A DNA stretch of 64,000 nt from Nautilus pompilius (GCA_018389105.1 JACATO010001126.1:151001-215000), one strand, 5' to 3'; shown: positions 25,701 to 37,984, counted from the stretch's first letter. Numbers and translations: made by a program. Notes: a model not told the origin generated them from the letters alone.

Positions 25701-27280
25701 TGAAAGAAAAATTTATTCTCGTTGATAATAATTTTAAATTTATCCACTTAGAAGGAATTTAGCCGGCGTAAATTTTTGGCGAAGTTTCATTGTAAATATG
25801 AATTGATTTTTGTGTCGGACCGAATAGATTTAAGAGAAATGTTTCCACTGTTCCTGCCATCTGAACCATAAATTGCTAATTTTAGACCAGTAAATATGAT
25901 ATACGTATATTAGATATTATTAGTGAAATATGGAAGGTGAGCTGACTGATCTGATAATAACGGATCATTCCCTAAAGCCTTCTCCTAAATATTAAATAAA
26001 AATATCATTGTTGGTTAACTACATCAGACAGTCTTTGACATATGCATACAACACTGCTCTGTTTTTTCAGATGTCATAACGTACAAAATACTGCATCATT
26101 GTTATGCACACTCTCATGGATTTTGAATTTAATTTATTTTTAAAGTATATTTTTTTTAATAGAAAAGCATTATGTACTCACCAGTTGCACGTGTAGAGTA
26201 CCGTACATATTTTATATTCCACTGCTCATCGTTCATTTCATTTATATTTTATACTTTCTGTCAAAGTATAAACAAGACTGCACTCAAATAATGTTTTAGT
26301 AGATTTAATGATTTATGCAAAATGACATCCTTTGAAGAACTTCGATAATAATCGCAAAGTCAGTATTTTTGTAGTAGGTATATTTTCTCCTATTATCAGT
26401 TCTCGTAATCAATAAAAAAGAAACCTAAAATATATTTGTAAGAGACGGATGCATATGGAAAATTATCTTCGATGTGTTGTCATACATATGTAAATTTTCT
26501 TTCATTTAAAAATTATTCTGATAATGTATGATCATTTTTGTAACGAAATGTTTAAGAAATTTGATTTTATAATTGCTCTTTAAAGTTAGATAATTCGAGT
26601 GTAAATTCTAAAGAGTTCGAAAATAAAGCAACAAAAAAAAAATTTTTTTTTTGATACGCATTGTGTTGAGTTCCTGAGTTTACTTTTTTTGGTATTTATA
26701 CGTTTTATGGTTGTACTTCTTCAAGCTTATTTAAAAAGTATGTTTCGTAATTTAGTAGCAAACGCTTTACCAGCTAATAAATAAATTAATTAATTGGAAA
26801 AGTTTAACTGAACCAACGGATTTTATTTTAAATTACTTTGCATTTGATTTCAGATTTATGGGCGGCAGCTGTAACTTCATATGACTCAGTATGTATGAAC
26901 TATGCTAATGTGCTCTAGGTGAATGCGAAAATATAATACTGTCACAATATTTTCAAAATCAAATTTAATTTTTAAGCCTCGAGAAATGCAAAAGGATTTT
27001 ATTGCCAAATTTAAACACCTCTTTTCTTTAATTTTCTGAAGCACCATCTTAATTACGATATATATATATATTACTTCGAGACGGCTTTTAAAATTTTTTA
27101 ATATTCAAAGTTAGTTTATGGCGGAATGGTTAGCATTTTTACTTGTCTCGCAAAATATATATTAATTTTACTTCTTAAAATGTTTATCTGTTAGTGGATA
27201 CTGTCTATCTTATTACTAATGTACTTAGATATTAATTAATGCTGAAGAATATACAGTCTAAAACTGATTTAACTGCATAT
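22745..27280. other. Intergenic, no gene recognised
   Basis: AT-rich, except a moderately GC-richer part at 24690-25560. In that part the minus strand shows a 67-codon frame (25341-25544), a GGTAAG donor-like site near 25386 and a TTTATTGTTTGTAG acceptor-like site near 25300. Without a protein match these signals are as expected by chance. The rest holds homopolymer runs only. Confidence 0.5.
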
Positions 27281-27314
27281 GAGAGAGAGAGAGAAGGAGA
27301 AAGAGAGAGAGAGA
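27281..27314. repeat. (GA)n microsatellite, interrupted
   Basis: GA run with two small interruptions (GAAGGAGAAA). Confidence 0.93.
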
Positions 27315-29033
27315 TGTATATTAGGTTGTATGATATAATCAACTGATATATTTCGAAGTTAAGTAATCTCTGATGCAAGTTGGAGCAATAATAATAACAA
27401 AAATTCTTTGATATAGCAGATTTGTGTGAATTATACCGGTTTTATTTCGAACATTTGATTTATTTTGTTTTCAAAACCATATAAAACAACATCCTACGGA
27501 GGATTTAATGTTTTTTTGTAACTAGGAACATGTTATTTCTCTCAAACGCTTGTATTATGAGTAAATATAAAATATCCGTTTAGAGTCTTTCCAACAAAAA
27601 ATATGCGTTTTGCGTCAATCAAGTTAACAATAATGAAACATTTAAGATATTATCCTCGGTTTACTTTCGTTTTAATGTCAGCGACTGTACAATTAGGTGG
27701 CTTTTACATCGTGTTAACTTTCTGAGTTTTTGTAAAGAAGATGGTAACGAGTTCTTTTAAGGATTTTAATTTGGCCCGTACGCCGCAGTCGGACGGCTGA
27801 TAATGGAGAGTCACAGTCAGCTTCAAGAGTTTTCCACAAGGATTTGAGCAGACTAGCAACTAGCGCACCTTTTGATTCCACCGTGCGAGGTTTGATTAGC
27901 AAGGATCTCTTGTGGATGTCATAGTCAATCAAGGCAGACAATTGCTGTTGAAGTCTTAAGTCTTTTTTTTCAAGAAAACTAGATTAAAGAAGTTATAGCC
28001 CACTGAGGAATTCATTAAAAACTATACAAATCTAAAGTTAACTGTTGGCCTGGGTTTCCAAAGTCGCTAAATTATACCGGCCGAGTTGATGGCAGGAATG
28101 CCAGGGGAAAGAAGCAGATGTTTCATTAATGGAGAACACAACACCTAAAGGTTTCGCAATTACTTTCCAAATCTTGGATAAATTTATGTAATACATCATG
28201 ACAGCATTTCAGTCTTGCAAGGTAATCAAATTAACAACTTCAATTTACTAATGATTTGTCGTATATCAGAGGTATTGCAAGTTGGCCAACCAAATTCAGG
28301 TGTTAATCAGTAATGTAAATCTGCATAATTATTTACTCTACACAGTTCACTGCACAATCATGTTTTTTTTAGCAGATTATCTAAAAATGCATCTGTTAAA
28401 CTGATTATCTGACTCTGTAAGATTGATGAACAAGTATTGTTGCTTTGCAAGCACCACGATGTCCAAGCTTACCTTGGCCAAAATATATTAAATACTGATG
28501 CCAAATTTTCAGCAAATATATGTATAATAATTATTGCATTTATAAGTTAAAATGCGGAAAATATTTATTTTAGCAAATATTAATATTTTCATAAAACTTG
28601 GAAAATATAAAGTCGTCAAACAAAAATAAATAATTTAATTAAAAATAGAATAAATAATAAATAAGATTTTCAATATCTATCAAACTGTCTTATATAATTC
28701 TTACAAACTTGGGAACTCAATTTGGCTTACCCATTAACTTTCAGTATGTTTTTATGTTAAACGTAAAACCTTAAAAGATGTTCCCCACTTGTATGTTTTT
28801 AAAGAATGGTAAAACTAACCCAAAAAGATGAAAATGGGAATTAAAGTTAAGATGTTATTTGCAACAATAAAATATATACATCAACCAGAATATTCAGAAA
28901 TTTTTCATTATATTCTAGATGATGTCTGGTCTTATTCTGAAAACTGTCAAAAATTTCCTTTCAATCTAGAAAATTCTGGTGATTTTTAGGATGTTCTTCA
29001 TAACTTTTCCGTATATAGAAGTAGTTATCGATG
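27315..29033. other. Intergenic AT-rich, no gene
   Basis: No motif-bearing open frame. The 75-codon minus-strand frame at 27714-27941 is unrecognised. The right edge is set by the TA flank of the Tigger-type element. Confidence 0.5.
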
Positions 29034-29035
29034 TA

Positions 29036-29063
29036 CTGTGCTCCCTCACCTATCGCGGTTAAT
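29036..29063 (+). repeat. Left terminal inverted repeat of the Tigger-type element
   Basis: CTGTGCTCCCTCACCTATCG followed by CGGTT. It pairs with the right end apart from a five-base difference (right end has CTG inserted before CTCCCTC) and several substitutions. It overlaps a perfect 11-base internal palindrome, TCACCTATCGC at 29046-29056 and GCGATAGGTGA at 29081-29091. Confidence 0.85.
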
Positions 29064-29125
29064 GCGTTCCAGACCCACCAGCGATAGGTGAAAATCCGCG
29101 AAATAGAAACCACATATTTATTTAA

Positions 29126-29599
29126 TTATTTAAATATATTTAAACCATTATCCACGTGTTCTTCGGTGCCGCGATCTTGAGCAAGTTGAGTGTACGTATC
29201 ATACAGAGACTTCGCCTTTGTGCTGATTGTGTTGCTATCCAGCGCGATATTCTTTTTTCTGCAATCACTAATCCAAAGAGACAATGCAGATTCCATCCTA
29301 ACCATCACCTTATTACGCGACGTTACAACCCTCTTGGCAGTTTTATTGAAAGAAACAGCTGCCGTCGATCTTATATTCTTCTCGTCCTTCTTAATATAAC
29401 GTACCGTAGATTCATTGAGGCCAAAGTGGCGCCATACAGACGAGTAAGTTCTCCCTTCCTTAAGCATGTCGAGAAGTTTCACCTTTTCGACGATGTGTAG
29501 AGTCTTCCTTGAGCGCTTGGATTCAGGTTCAGAAGACTTAGAAGACTTAGAAGATGCAGGACGCTTGGGTGGCATTGCAGGGATTGAAATAAAGTTCAA
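29126..29599 (-). CDS. Truncated Tigger/CENP-B-type transposase: N-terminal DNA-binding domains only
   Basis: The 157-codon minus-strand frame is uninterrupted. The likelier start is the second Met (codon at 29573-29575, MPPKRPASS), because a basic Ser/Lys-rich tail opening with MPPKRP is usual in this family. Residues about 10-30 are Ser/Lys/Arg-rich and could serve nuclear import. Residues about 35-72 (VEKVKLLDMLKEGRTYSSVW, RHFGLNESTVRYIKKDEKNI) match the first HTH of CENP-B and Tigger transposases, with GLNESTVR as the recognition helix. Residues about 100-140 (SALSLWISDCRKKNIALDS, ISTKAKSLYDTY) match the second, CENP-B-type HTH (W-x-x-x-x-R-x-K-x-I-x-x-x-x-I-x-x-K-A). The frame stops shortly after and no DDE domain follows, whereas intact family members run to about 450-600 residues. 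If expressed it would bind the element ends without cutting. The absence of stops suggests recent loss of the catalytic part, or selection. Confidence 0.75.
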   Translation of the reverse strand: MNFISIPAMPPKRPASSKSSKSSEPESKRSRKTLHIVEKVKLLDMLKEGRTYSSVWRHFGLNESTVRYIKKDEKNIRSTAAVSFNKTAKRVVTSRNKVMVRMESALSLWISDCRKKNIALDSNTISTKAKSLYDTYTQLAQDRGTEEHVDNGLNIFK

Positions 29600-29767
29600 A
29601 CTTTAACGTAAAACACAAAGCACAGCACCGCAGAGAAACTACACGCAGCGAGATGTGAAGCCGAAATGGACGAGGCGAGATGCGGGATGCTTCTACACGG
29701 GACAACAGTGCCACAGATGCTGCTGTCACTGAGCCATTCAGCGTCCGGGATACAAAGCACCATGCTC

Positions 29768-29798
29768 TGATTGGCCGCCTCCCAACCATCAACCAATA
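29768..29798 (-). promoter_or_regulatory. Two CCAAT boxes in opposite orientation, upstream of the truncated transposase
   Basis: On the minus strand, GGCGGCCAATCAG (+ strand ATTGG at 29770-29774) and CGCTATTGGTTG (+ strand CCAAT at 29793-29797) lie about 170-220 bases before the ATG, within the GC-rich 5' part of the element (29600-29880). Paired CCAAT boxes are common in animal promoters. The assignment as the transposase promoter is inferred from position only. Confidence 0.45.
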
Positions 29799-29946
29799 GC
29801 GTGCCGAGTACGATCTCACCTGGGCAGAAGCAGCCGCAGTTGTACTCCGTTTTCCATACGCTAGCGTCTCTGTTTTTAGTACAAGCCCGCTACGCCACTA
29901 TGTAGTTTTATTTAAATTTCGATTTAATATTATTTTAATAATGTAC

Positions 29947-29962
29947 ATATATATATATATAT
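29947..29962. repeat. (AT)n microsatellite inside the Tigger-type element
   Basis: Short AT run in the AT-rich 5' half of the element. Confidence 0.9.
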
Positions 29963-30151
29963 TTTACTTTAATTTGTTTTTTTACTATTTTATAATGTTA
30001 TTTTTAGTATATTTTACTTAAAAATAATTAAAATAATAAATTTTAAAAATTTTATATTTTTCGAAAATACCGCGATATAGAGAAAAATCCGCGATATAAA
30101 ATTAGATATGTATGATTTGAAAACCCGCGATGTAGTGAAGCCGCGAAAAGT

Positions 30152-30183
30152 GAACCGTGATAAAGCGAGGGAGCAGAGCACTG
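30152..30183 (-). repeat. Right terminal inverted repeat of the Tigger-type element
   Basis: Minus-strand reading CAGTGCTCTGCTCCCTCGCT, then TTATCACGGTT. The CAGTG terminus directly abuts TA. CCGCGATATA-like units follow inward at about 30070-30150. Confidence 0.85.
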
Positions 30184-30243
30184 TATCAGCATCGTAAATC
30201 ACTGTTGAAGTAACTTTTAGGCTATAAATATTAATCCTGAATT

Positions 30244-31160
30244 GTGAAAATATGCGAAATGATCGGGATAGACAGCTGGTTGTCCAGTATGTCGAAAAGG
30301 ACCTCACATGTTCAGAAATTGTTGAAAGTTTTTGGTTTTCCAGCATTAACTATTGGCGAGATTATTGGAATGTTTTTTTTTTTTTTAAATGGACACTTTT
30401 CACCTGAGAAAAGAGGTGGATCAACAACAATGCTTCCACTTAGAAGGAAGAGCTGAATTAATACGGCTTCAAGATAAAAATAGCATTTCTTCAACTGCTG
30501 TATTAGCTAGAGAATTGTAAGGAAGTATTGCCAAGAAGATATCGATTGGAGGATATTTGATACCAATGGGTTTTAAATCACACATCGAAGCTTTAAAAAT
30601 TATGACTTTCTGCCATACGAAGACAAAATAAACTTTAATTAAGTAAAAAAAAAAACACGAAATTGGCAAGCAGAAAATTGAACCTAAGTAATATTTGCAA
30701 ATCACAGTTCACTTGATCTTTTTGGTAATCTTGGTGTTTTGAGATTCAGAAGAAATTAGGCAAAAATTTGGCTCAGGTTTTATTTAACTAAAGGAGAAGC
30801 ATATAAAGGTGTCGACATCTGCGCCTGTGTCTGTGATAATGGTAAAGACAGTTTGTTAATTCTACCAAAAAAACATCAACGAATATAAATTCGTGTTTGA
30901 ATACTTTAAAAGCAGATTTTGTATAATCTGCTGAGAAACATTTTTTACAAGATAAATCACCATGCTACACAGAACAGTAAGTTCTCTTTTTGTTCAAGAA
31001 CAGTAGTATTCATTGGTTAAGACTGGCTTAGAAATTCTTCTGATTTAAATCCAGTTGAAAGGATATGAGCAGTGAGGGTTAGGCCAATACATAGCACAAA
31101 ATCATCCATGGAATAGAGAAGAACTAGTTAAATGCCATTAAAGAGCGTCGGTAAAATATT
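30244..31160 (+). pseudogene. Tc1-like transposase relic, plus strand, nearly full length but broken
   Basis: Across several frames the plus strand can be followed along a Tc1-type transposase. The first HTH reads DRQLVVQYVEKDLTCSEIVE (from about 30260). The linker and second HTH follow: ELIRLQDKNSISSTAVLARE, then KKISIGGYL and GFKSHIEALK (30450-30600). A catalytic-core block reads FLQDKSPCYTEQ (about 30945-30980), where intact relatives have FxQDNxPCHTAR. SSDLNPVER-like residues are readable about 31035-31065 in another frame, and a C-terminal ELxxAIKE string near 31120-31150. Stops and frameshifts make it inactive. Terminal repeats were not found. The Tigger-type element ends about 60 bases to the left. 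Confidence 0.7.
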
Positions 31161-31164
31161 TCAT

Positions 31165-33964
31165 GATACAAGAGTTTAATTAAAACAATACGAGATAGAA
31201 TAATAGCAGTCGTTATATTTAAAACAAACAGTTATAATTCATTGTTTTTACAATATCAGATTATTTTGTAACTTTTATTTAGCATGTTTGTTAATAAATA
31301 TATGATAAAAAAAAATACTTTTTATCTGGCTTTAAGTCTTCATGTTAGAAAAGTATAAAATATGGAAGATTACTCAGTAGGCTAAGATAACTGGTCAAGG
31401 CTGTGTATGTAGACAATAATTTTCATTCTTTAATTTTTCATTTTCATTACATACATATTCAGATATATTTCTACTTTTATCTTTCACTTTCAGCTTCTTT
31501 TATGCTATTATCACCTAACTTAAATATATTCTAATTAAAAGGTTAATTTATCTATGCATTACTAATAATCTAGGGTTTGAATGAACACTAATGAATTACT
31601 TAAATAGCTTACCCTTAATTATTGCGATTTTTTTAAAAAAAAATATTTGTTTCTAAGCCTTGGCACTTATAGGAAGCGACGTGATATCTTGTTATCTGAT
31701 CATTTCAGGACAGTCATTGTCTAACTCAAGGCAAGGACTTACCAATTTAAAAATACATATTGAAAGCAATCATTTTCCCAAGACGATATCTACAAATGAC
31801 GTCACGTCTGATGTGATAAGCGTTATTTTTGTTTTGAATCAAAAGTAAAATTGCAGGTTCTTAAAACAATTTACTAAAAATTCATGCTAATAATCAAGAT
31901 ATATTTTAGCACACGCATTCACGCATAGACACACGTACGCCCATACAGCATTTTAAATACATATCGACGCCCCAACAGGATATCAAAATCAATGTGAACA
32001 TCCTTTTATTTAATATTTATTCTGTATGTAGACGGAAAGTCAGAAGCATCGATTCTTAAGAATATTAAAATGCATAAAAATGTATGTATACAATATATAA
32101 AAGGGTAGTTGTGGTAGAGTGGATCAGTTCAGGAAAAAAATGTAAACATCCCAAATGTTCATGATGGATCATTATGTGTAGAAAACTTGTTGGAAATGTC
32201 TTCCACAGAAAAATGATCTCTCGTGTCCACTTTGAAATTTTTATGAGCTTCTTTTAATGTTCTTTCGTGCTGTCAAACTTAGGCATTCTGCTTTTTTCTC
32301 TCTCACATTCCGGGTAGGCCTTTTGTTGGTTCCCCCTTCTGTAGTGCTGGCAGAACCTCTCTACTAGAAGTATCTCACTTTTTCTCATGGACTCGAATGC
32401 TGGAAATGACAAAGTATTTGTATACGTTGATGGCTTATCTAAAAATAGTACAGTACACCTTTTACATTTTTGTAAGAATTGGCATTTTATCTTTAGACGC
32501 TAATTAAGTAGGCAGTTTTATTTTCTATATGTTTCCAGCAAATAATGGCTCATTATGCTAAAAAACGTGATTCACTTTACCCAATTTCAATGGATCTGCT
32601 TTGCCCCAAACAGCCCCCATACTTAAAAACATTTTCTTTCAACATTGCACATGCAGTGGAAACCCATAAAACTAGTTAGTATCACATTAATAAGAGAAAC
32701 TGGCTACCAGAATTCTGAATAATACATTGTCTAAACTTTTAAAACTTGTGAATAAATTCTTATGGTAATTTTACTCTAAATCTTGCAATAGACATGCACA
32801 TACAACCCTCACCTAACACACGCTAACCTATTCCTCAAATTCTACTAAAATCGTGTCGTTGTTCTCAGTGGGTCTTTCCATCTGTTTATCTACTGACTGG
32901 TGATGCTTTTCTTCCAAATAAGGAAAGTCAGTCTCAGCAGTTTTTTGTTTTTTTTTAGTTTGTTATCATTATCTCGTCGTAAAACAAATTTCTGCTTATT
33001 AATCTTGCTTCTCTTAATACGGATTTTTCCTGATAAGAATCGGTTGTATTCTTTGGCAGTCAGTTTATTCAGGATTTTGAAATTAAGCATAATCCCATAC
33101 TTATTTTAAGCTATTTTCCTACATAGTAGTTAGAATTACGTATAATTAAGGTAACATTCTCCGAGTCTCTTATTTCAGATGTATTCATTTGTTCCTATAA
33201 ACATCAAATTTTGTATGATTAGTAAACCAAAACTTGCTCCAATCAACAGACCACCATCCATTTATGTATTTTGCTTGATTTTTTGTAGTAAATGTTTTAA
33301 AGCGGAATTTCTCTATTTGATGCTATGTTGGCTAAGCGTGAGATGAAGCAAACTGTACTTTCCTAAACTTTAGTTTCCATTTCTCTGCCAGTCTTTCCCC
33401 CCTGCACATTAAGAATATATTAATTATTGCCTATTATTTTTTTTTACTTTTTTGCTCACTCTTCTGTTCTTTTTATATTGTGAACATTGCCATTTCTTTA
33501 TAATTTATGATAGATCGCTTAAATGAATTTTTAATTTTGAGATATTACATCACATTGAAATACTTTTATTGTGCAAGCATACAACTTTTATATTCTAATG
33601 TTTTTTAGAAATTTAATTTCTAGTCGCAATTTATCATATTATAGCGCTATACACCGTACACAAACTAGTTTTAAGATACTACTTTGTCATGACTTTCATG
33701 ATTAATTGGAGTTAATAAAGTGTATCTCTTGTTTTTCGTCACATATCTCAGTCTTTCAATTATATTACAGATTTCTATCTCTGTCTTCAGCCATAAAGTC
33801 ATACTATGCATTTGAAATTATTTGGTATGGTCTAAATATTTATCCCTATACATCTTTTATTCTTAAAAAAAATAATTTTAAATTATGTGAATTTGGAAAT
33901 ATTTATTAGATACATTTTAGCACGTGTGCGCTCGCATGTCTGCTACATTTGCTAGTATGTAAGT
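31165..33964. other. Intergenic AT-rich, no gene
   Basis: No recognisable coding segment. Two overlapping low-complexity frames at 32890-33109 (66-69 codons, opposite strands) are Leu/Ser or Lys/Asn rich and look like chance. The part 32280-32400 is less AT-rich but unassigned. Confidence 0.5.
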
Positions 33965-34109
33965 AGGCTACAGCATTTGGAAAAATTATGGAATCACACA
34001 CAGGATAGGCACAATTAATGTTTAATTTCAAGAGATGTATATAAAATATTCACGAAGCATTATTAGAAAAATTATACAAAACAAAAAGAATACGTTGTAC
34101 AGCGCATTA

Positions 34110-35060
34110 CTATTTATATGTGAGCCTGTGCTTTATATAGAGCATGACACCTTGTTTAAATACTTCCATAGAGATTGTGAAATGTGGATCCTGTAGCACT
34201 TTACACAATTTACCCAAGTTGTTTGATTGCCGTTTGACTTCCACTTTAGTCATGTAATCCAATAGAGCCTCAATAATGTACATATTATGAATTTGTGCAG
34301 GAAAAGTCATCTTTGTGAGTGTTCCAGCAGCCTCTTTACTTTCTAGATAGTTTTTCGCCACATTGGTTGTATGCTTGGCGTCACTGTCGTGTTAAAAGAT
34401 GTATCTCTACTATACCAGATGTCTTTTTGATGAAATTCCATGATGGATGAGAACCTGTTTGTAGCTGTCAGAAATCAATGCAAACCTTTGACACTCTCAG
34501 CTGGTATGCAGCCTCATATTTTTAATGACCCACCCCTTTGCTTCACCGTGGCTATTGTACACTAACTTTTATACCGCTTCCTGGCCTGTCTTCGAACAAG
34601 CTGCCTTTGATCATTGCCAGACAATTCAAACTTGGACCCATTTGTAAAGAGCACCTTCTAGGTTCGGTTATGTCATTGTTCCATCTCTGCTGCCAAATAC
34701 AGTCATTCCGTTTGGTTTCCTTTCTTCAGTTAAAGTCTTCGGGCAGCTACACATTTACTGAGAACACTTCGCGCTAATAGTTATCCCAACGATTTGAAGA
34801 AACCTAAACACCCGTTCTTGCACTAAGGTCGTTTTCAAGATCTTTACTGGTTCATCGTCTGCCGCGTAGAGAACATACGCTGAAATATTTAATATCACTT
34901 TTGAAGAGTTTGGCCTTTCTTTCTTGACCGCTTTCATTGTCAGCACTGCCTATTTCGCACATCCTCCTCAGAGTCTTCCTTACAGCTCCTTCTGAAACAT
35001 TAAGTCAGGTTGTAATCTGCCGAATGGAGCAGCTTTCCCGTTCTAAAACGTTAATTTCTA
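34110..35060 (-). pseudogene. Tc1-like transposase relic, minus strand
   Basis: From right to left on the minus strand: KKERPNSSKVI in the 34755-34946 frame fits the second HTH region. ERKPNGMTVFGSRDGT follows in another frame (about 34700-34740). Next is LFTNGSKFELSGNDQRQLVR (about 34580-34660), the first catalytic block of Tc1 enzymes (DESKFELFG in intact copies; here the Asp is lost). The stretch DSDAKHTTNVAKNYL (about 34345-34390) is the second Asp block. The 83-codon frame 34110-34361 then carries IIEALLDYMTKVEVKRQSNN, equivalent to NPIELLWDEL, with the catalytic Glu kept and the DLNP part changed. Several stops and frameshifts show it is dead. A GGAAAAATTATGGAATCAC string at about 33980-33998, lying outside the 3' end of the relic, is of the kind found in Tc1-type terminal repeats, but no matching right end was found. 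Confidence 0.75.
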
Positions 35061-35064
35061 CATC

Positions 35065-36450
35065 ATTGTAGTTTGGTGAGTGTGTGGTGAATAACTGTGA
35101 CTCCTGGGAAGGAAATATCACATGACAAGCGCAAAGAAATTAGCTTGTGGTATTTTCTTTCCAGAGGCCAAAGTATACTACACGCTACAATGATATCACT
35201 GCCTATTTGCTTTTATATTCCTTCAGGTGTGGGATTTTCTGATTGCTTGCATGACAGCCATTCACAGTTTTGTGTATTAAGTTCTTTTAATTTTTACATC
35301 ACATACGATTTTATTAAATGCTATTTGCATTTTATACCCAGTTCTTCTGTTTTATAATTGTTACCAATATATACATCTAATGTCTTTTCCAATAATTTTA
35401 TAGCATTTATTATAACAATAAGACTCATCCATGTGTTGGTGTAATTTTTAATGGTAGAGATAAAAGAAAATTCTATATTTTCAAAATAAAAAACATAGTA
35501 TGGAAGTCCTAAATTAATTATTATCCTACCCAAAACTGTGAATTATTAATTTTATTAATATTATAAAATATATCATATGTGCAATGTTTAATGTAAAAAA
35601 ATTAGAACGTTTTGTTTTTTGTTCTACATACCCTACTTCAAAAAGATAACATTTTAGAAATACCAAATAACACTTATTTGTTGAATATTAATTCCTCATA
35701 AGTGAAGTAAATGCTTTTGCTGTGGCATATCTAACGACCGTAAATATATTCGCAGATTAAGTCGATTGAACAGCCACGCTTATTGTAAAAACACCAAAAA
35801 AATTATGAATATCCTGCAAACGTGATACTGCCCATTCTCGATGAACCCCAAAGAGGCAATCAAGGTAGTGATTGCAACTGTTAGGTGAAAACTACTAGAA
35901 AATATCAGGCATTATAAAAGAAGATATTAAATAAATTTTCAGCATTTGGAATCAATACTTTAAATCTTTGTAAAATTCTATTCTTTATCAAAAGCATAAC
36001 AACTAGTTCTTTTTATATTTCCTTTCTTTTGACAGTCATAAAGACAAATTGTAAATTACGGCATAGTTTAATAGGTATTTCATTCTCCAATCCTAAGAAA
36101 CAATTGCCATGTCGCGAAGACAAAGCAGGAAAATGACTTTTTTAAACTTTCACTGTTGCAGGAAATCGGTCTAAGAGCAGAACGTAAATATAGACAACGA
36201 TTATTTTCTTTATTTCTGTTGTTGCACACAGGCAGTTAAACTGTATATTACCTTGATGAAAGACCACAGTGTAACCGAGGTCCAATAAAAAGCTCTACAA
36301 ATTTCCATCAGATGGGGTACAACACGATAGCTTTGGGACAGAGAGTCTCTACAAGAACTCTTCAGTTTCAGATATTCGGGAAACCTGGGTAAACTTGAGT
36401 GCTTTCGACTTTAGCTTTCCAGCACTCTACCGGACTACAGACCGTCAATA
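35065..36450. other. Intergenic, no gene
   Basis: AT-rich to about 36.0 kb and then less so up to the left inverted-repeat arm. No motif-bearing frame. The segment 36240-36450 is not shared with the right flank at 50.48 kb, so it lies outside the duplicated unit. Confidence 0.55.
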
Positions 36451-37984
36451 AATAATTAAACCTATCCTTGTCTACTACTTGGTATCGACAGCCGTAAATG
36501 GAGCTCTTTGGTGCTAATGAATCGAAGTAGCATGTGCGGAGTCTGTACGGAAACAAAGCCGGAAAGTCTTTCAGAGCAGTCTCTGCCATTCCATTATCAG
36601 GTGTTTTTTTTCTTTTCTAAACAACTAAAGTGTAGTAGGCGATATTTATTCAACTTACATGATCTGGCGCAGTCTTGCAAAGACCAGACCATCGAAAATA
36701 ATTCCGTTTCTCGTCGGTCACAAGGCAGCGTCTTGAGTGACAAATTAGATGCCGGGCAAAAACTAGCGTAGATTTTGGTGTAGGACTGTCGGACTGGAAG
36801 GCTGGACTGCGTGGTTATAACTTTTCCTGCTTCGTGAACAAACTTCTGGACGTCTACTCGATACTTGTGGTCTCGACCGTGGAGAATCTAAACACCTCTG
36901 AATCGTTTTGATGCTTGGTTGACCCATCGAAAATTTTACCTACACTGAGCAAAAGATTGATAAAACTCGCCAAGGTAGCATTTACCATCGCTGATAGGGG
37001 ACGGACCCCACCACGAAGCTGCTGTTCGAAAACAATCCATTTAAATTCCTTGGTATTTCAGCACTGGTGAAATAAAGAGTTTTATTAAAATTCGGTAAAT
37101 ATTATTTGGAAACACACAGCCACGATTAGAAATTCAGTCGACTTCGGTTCACGAAAAATTCCTACTTTTCTATTAAACTTTTCAGTGGCTCTGACCAAAG
37201 TGTATCCACGCTGCTACATCCTCTTTTGGGTAACAAATATTTCCCCACTCTTAAGTCGAGTAAGTATTGAACACGTTAAATATGTAACATTTTCAAAATT
37301 CTACATTAAAGGCTAATTATTAGTTATGGTTCAGTGGTTCCTACACGCAAATCGGTCGTTTTTTTTCTTAGTTAAGTAGCAAATAAATGATTTATTTATC
37401 TCCTGAGATGAGATTTGAACGCCAGTCATTTTATCATGGTGCACGTGAACTCAGCGGCAGATCTAGAAAATGTAACCGACCGTAGAACGCGAGCTTATTC
37501 CTGTAATGAAATTTTCCTTTCAGCAGAGCAAGAAGCCGTCTATTTGTTTCTGATTGTTAATGAAAACAGAAACGTTGGTCACTGAATCAGCAGAGGTGGT
37601 GATGTATGGATGAGAGGTTCCAGACTGCACAAGCCTATACGATTTACAAAAAGACTTCGATCTGCAGCGACAGGAGCAAATTAAAGACAATGCCATGAAC
37701 TGGCATCACCGAAAAACCGTTATACTAACCGCCACTTTGTTCACATCGCAGTGCACTAGCGAACAGAAGTTAACTAATACTTTCTACACCAAAGCGACGA
37801 TAGAGCTTCTTTAGGTTAACGGCTTTGTTCTGAATGCATTAAATTGACTGCTAGAAAGAAAAAGCTTTCAAGATTATTTAAAATGGGCCTGGGGCGAGTG
37901 ATCCCGGTTACACATAGGTTGATCTGACCAATAAGCGGTAAATTCTGACACCTGCACAGTTGAAAGCCTTTTGTAAAGTCAGGT

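Larger units (their letters stand above)
29036..30183 (-). mobile_element. Tigger/pogo-type DNA transposon, internally deleted, both ends present
   Basis: An 1148-base element bounded by TA on both sides (29034-29035 and 30184-30185), the expected target-site duplication for the Tc1/mariner superfamily. The left end reads CTGTGCTCCCTCACCTATCG. The right end, reverse complemented, reads CAGTGCTCTGCTCCCTCGCT and then TTATCACGG, so the ends are imperfect inverted repeats. Subterminal CCGCGATATA-like motifs recur near the right end, with related motifs at the left. Inside, on the minus strand, is an open frame for the N-terminal DNA-binding part of a pogo/Tigger transposase. The DDE catalytic domain is absent, so the copy depends on a partner in trans. 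It sits about 70 bases left of a Tc1-like relic and may have inserted into that relic's 5' part. Confidence 0.85.
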
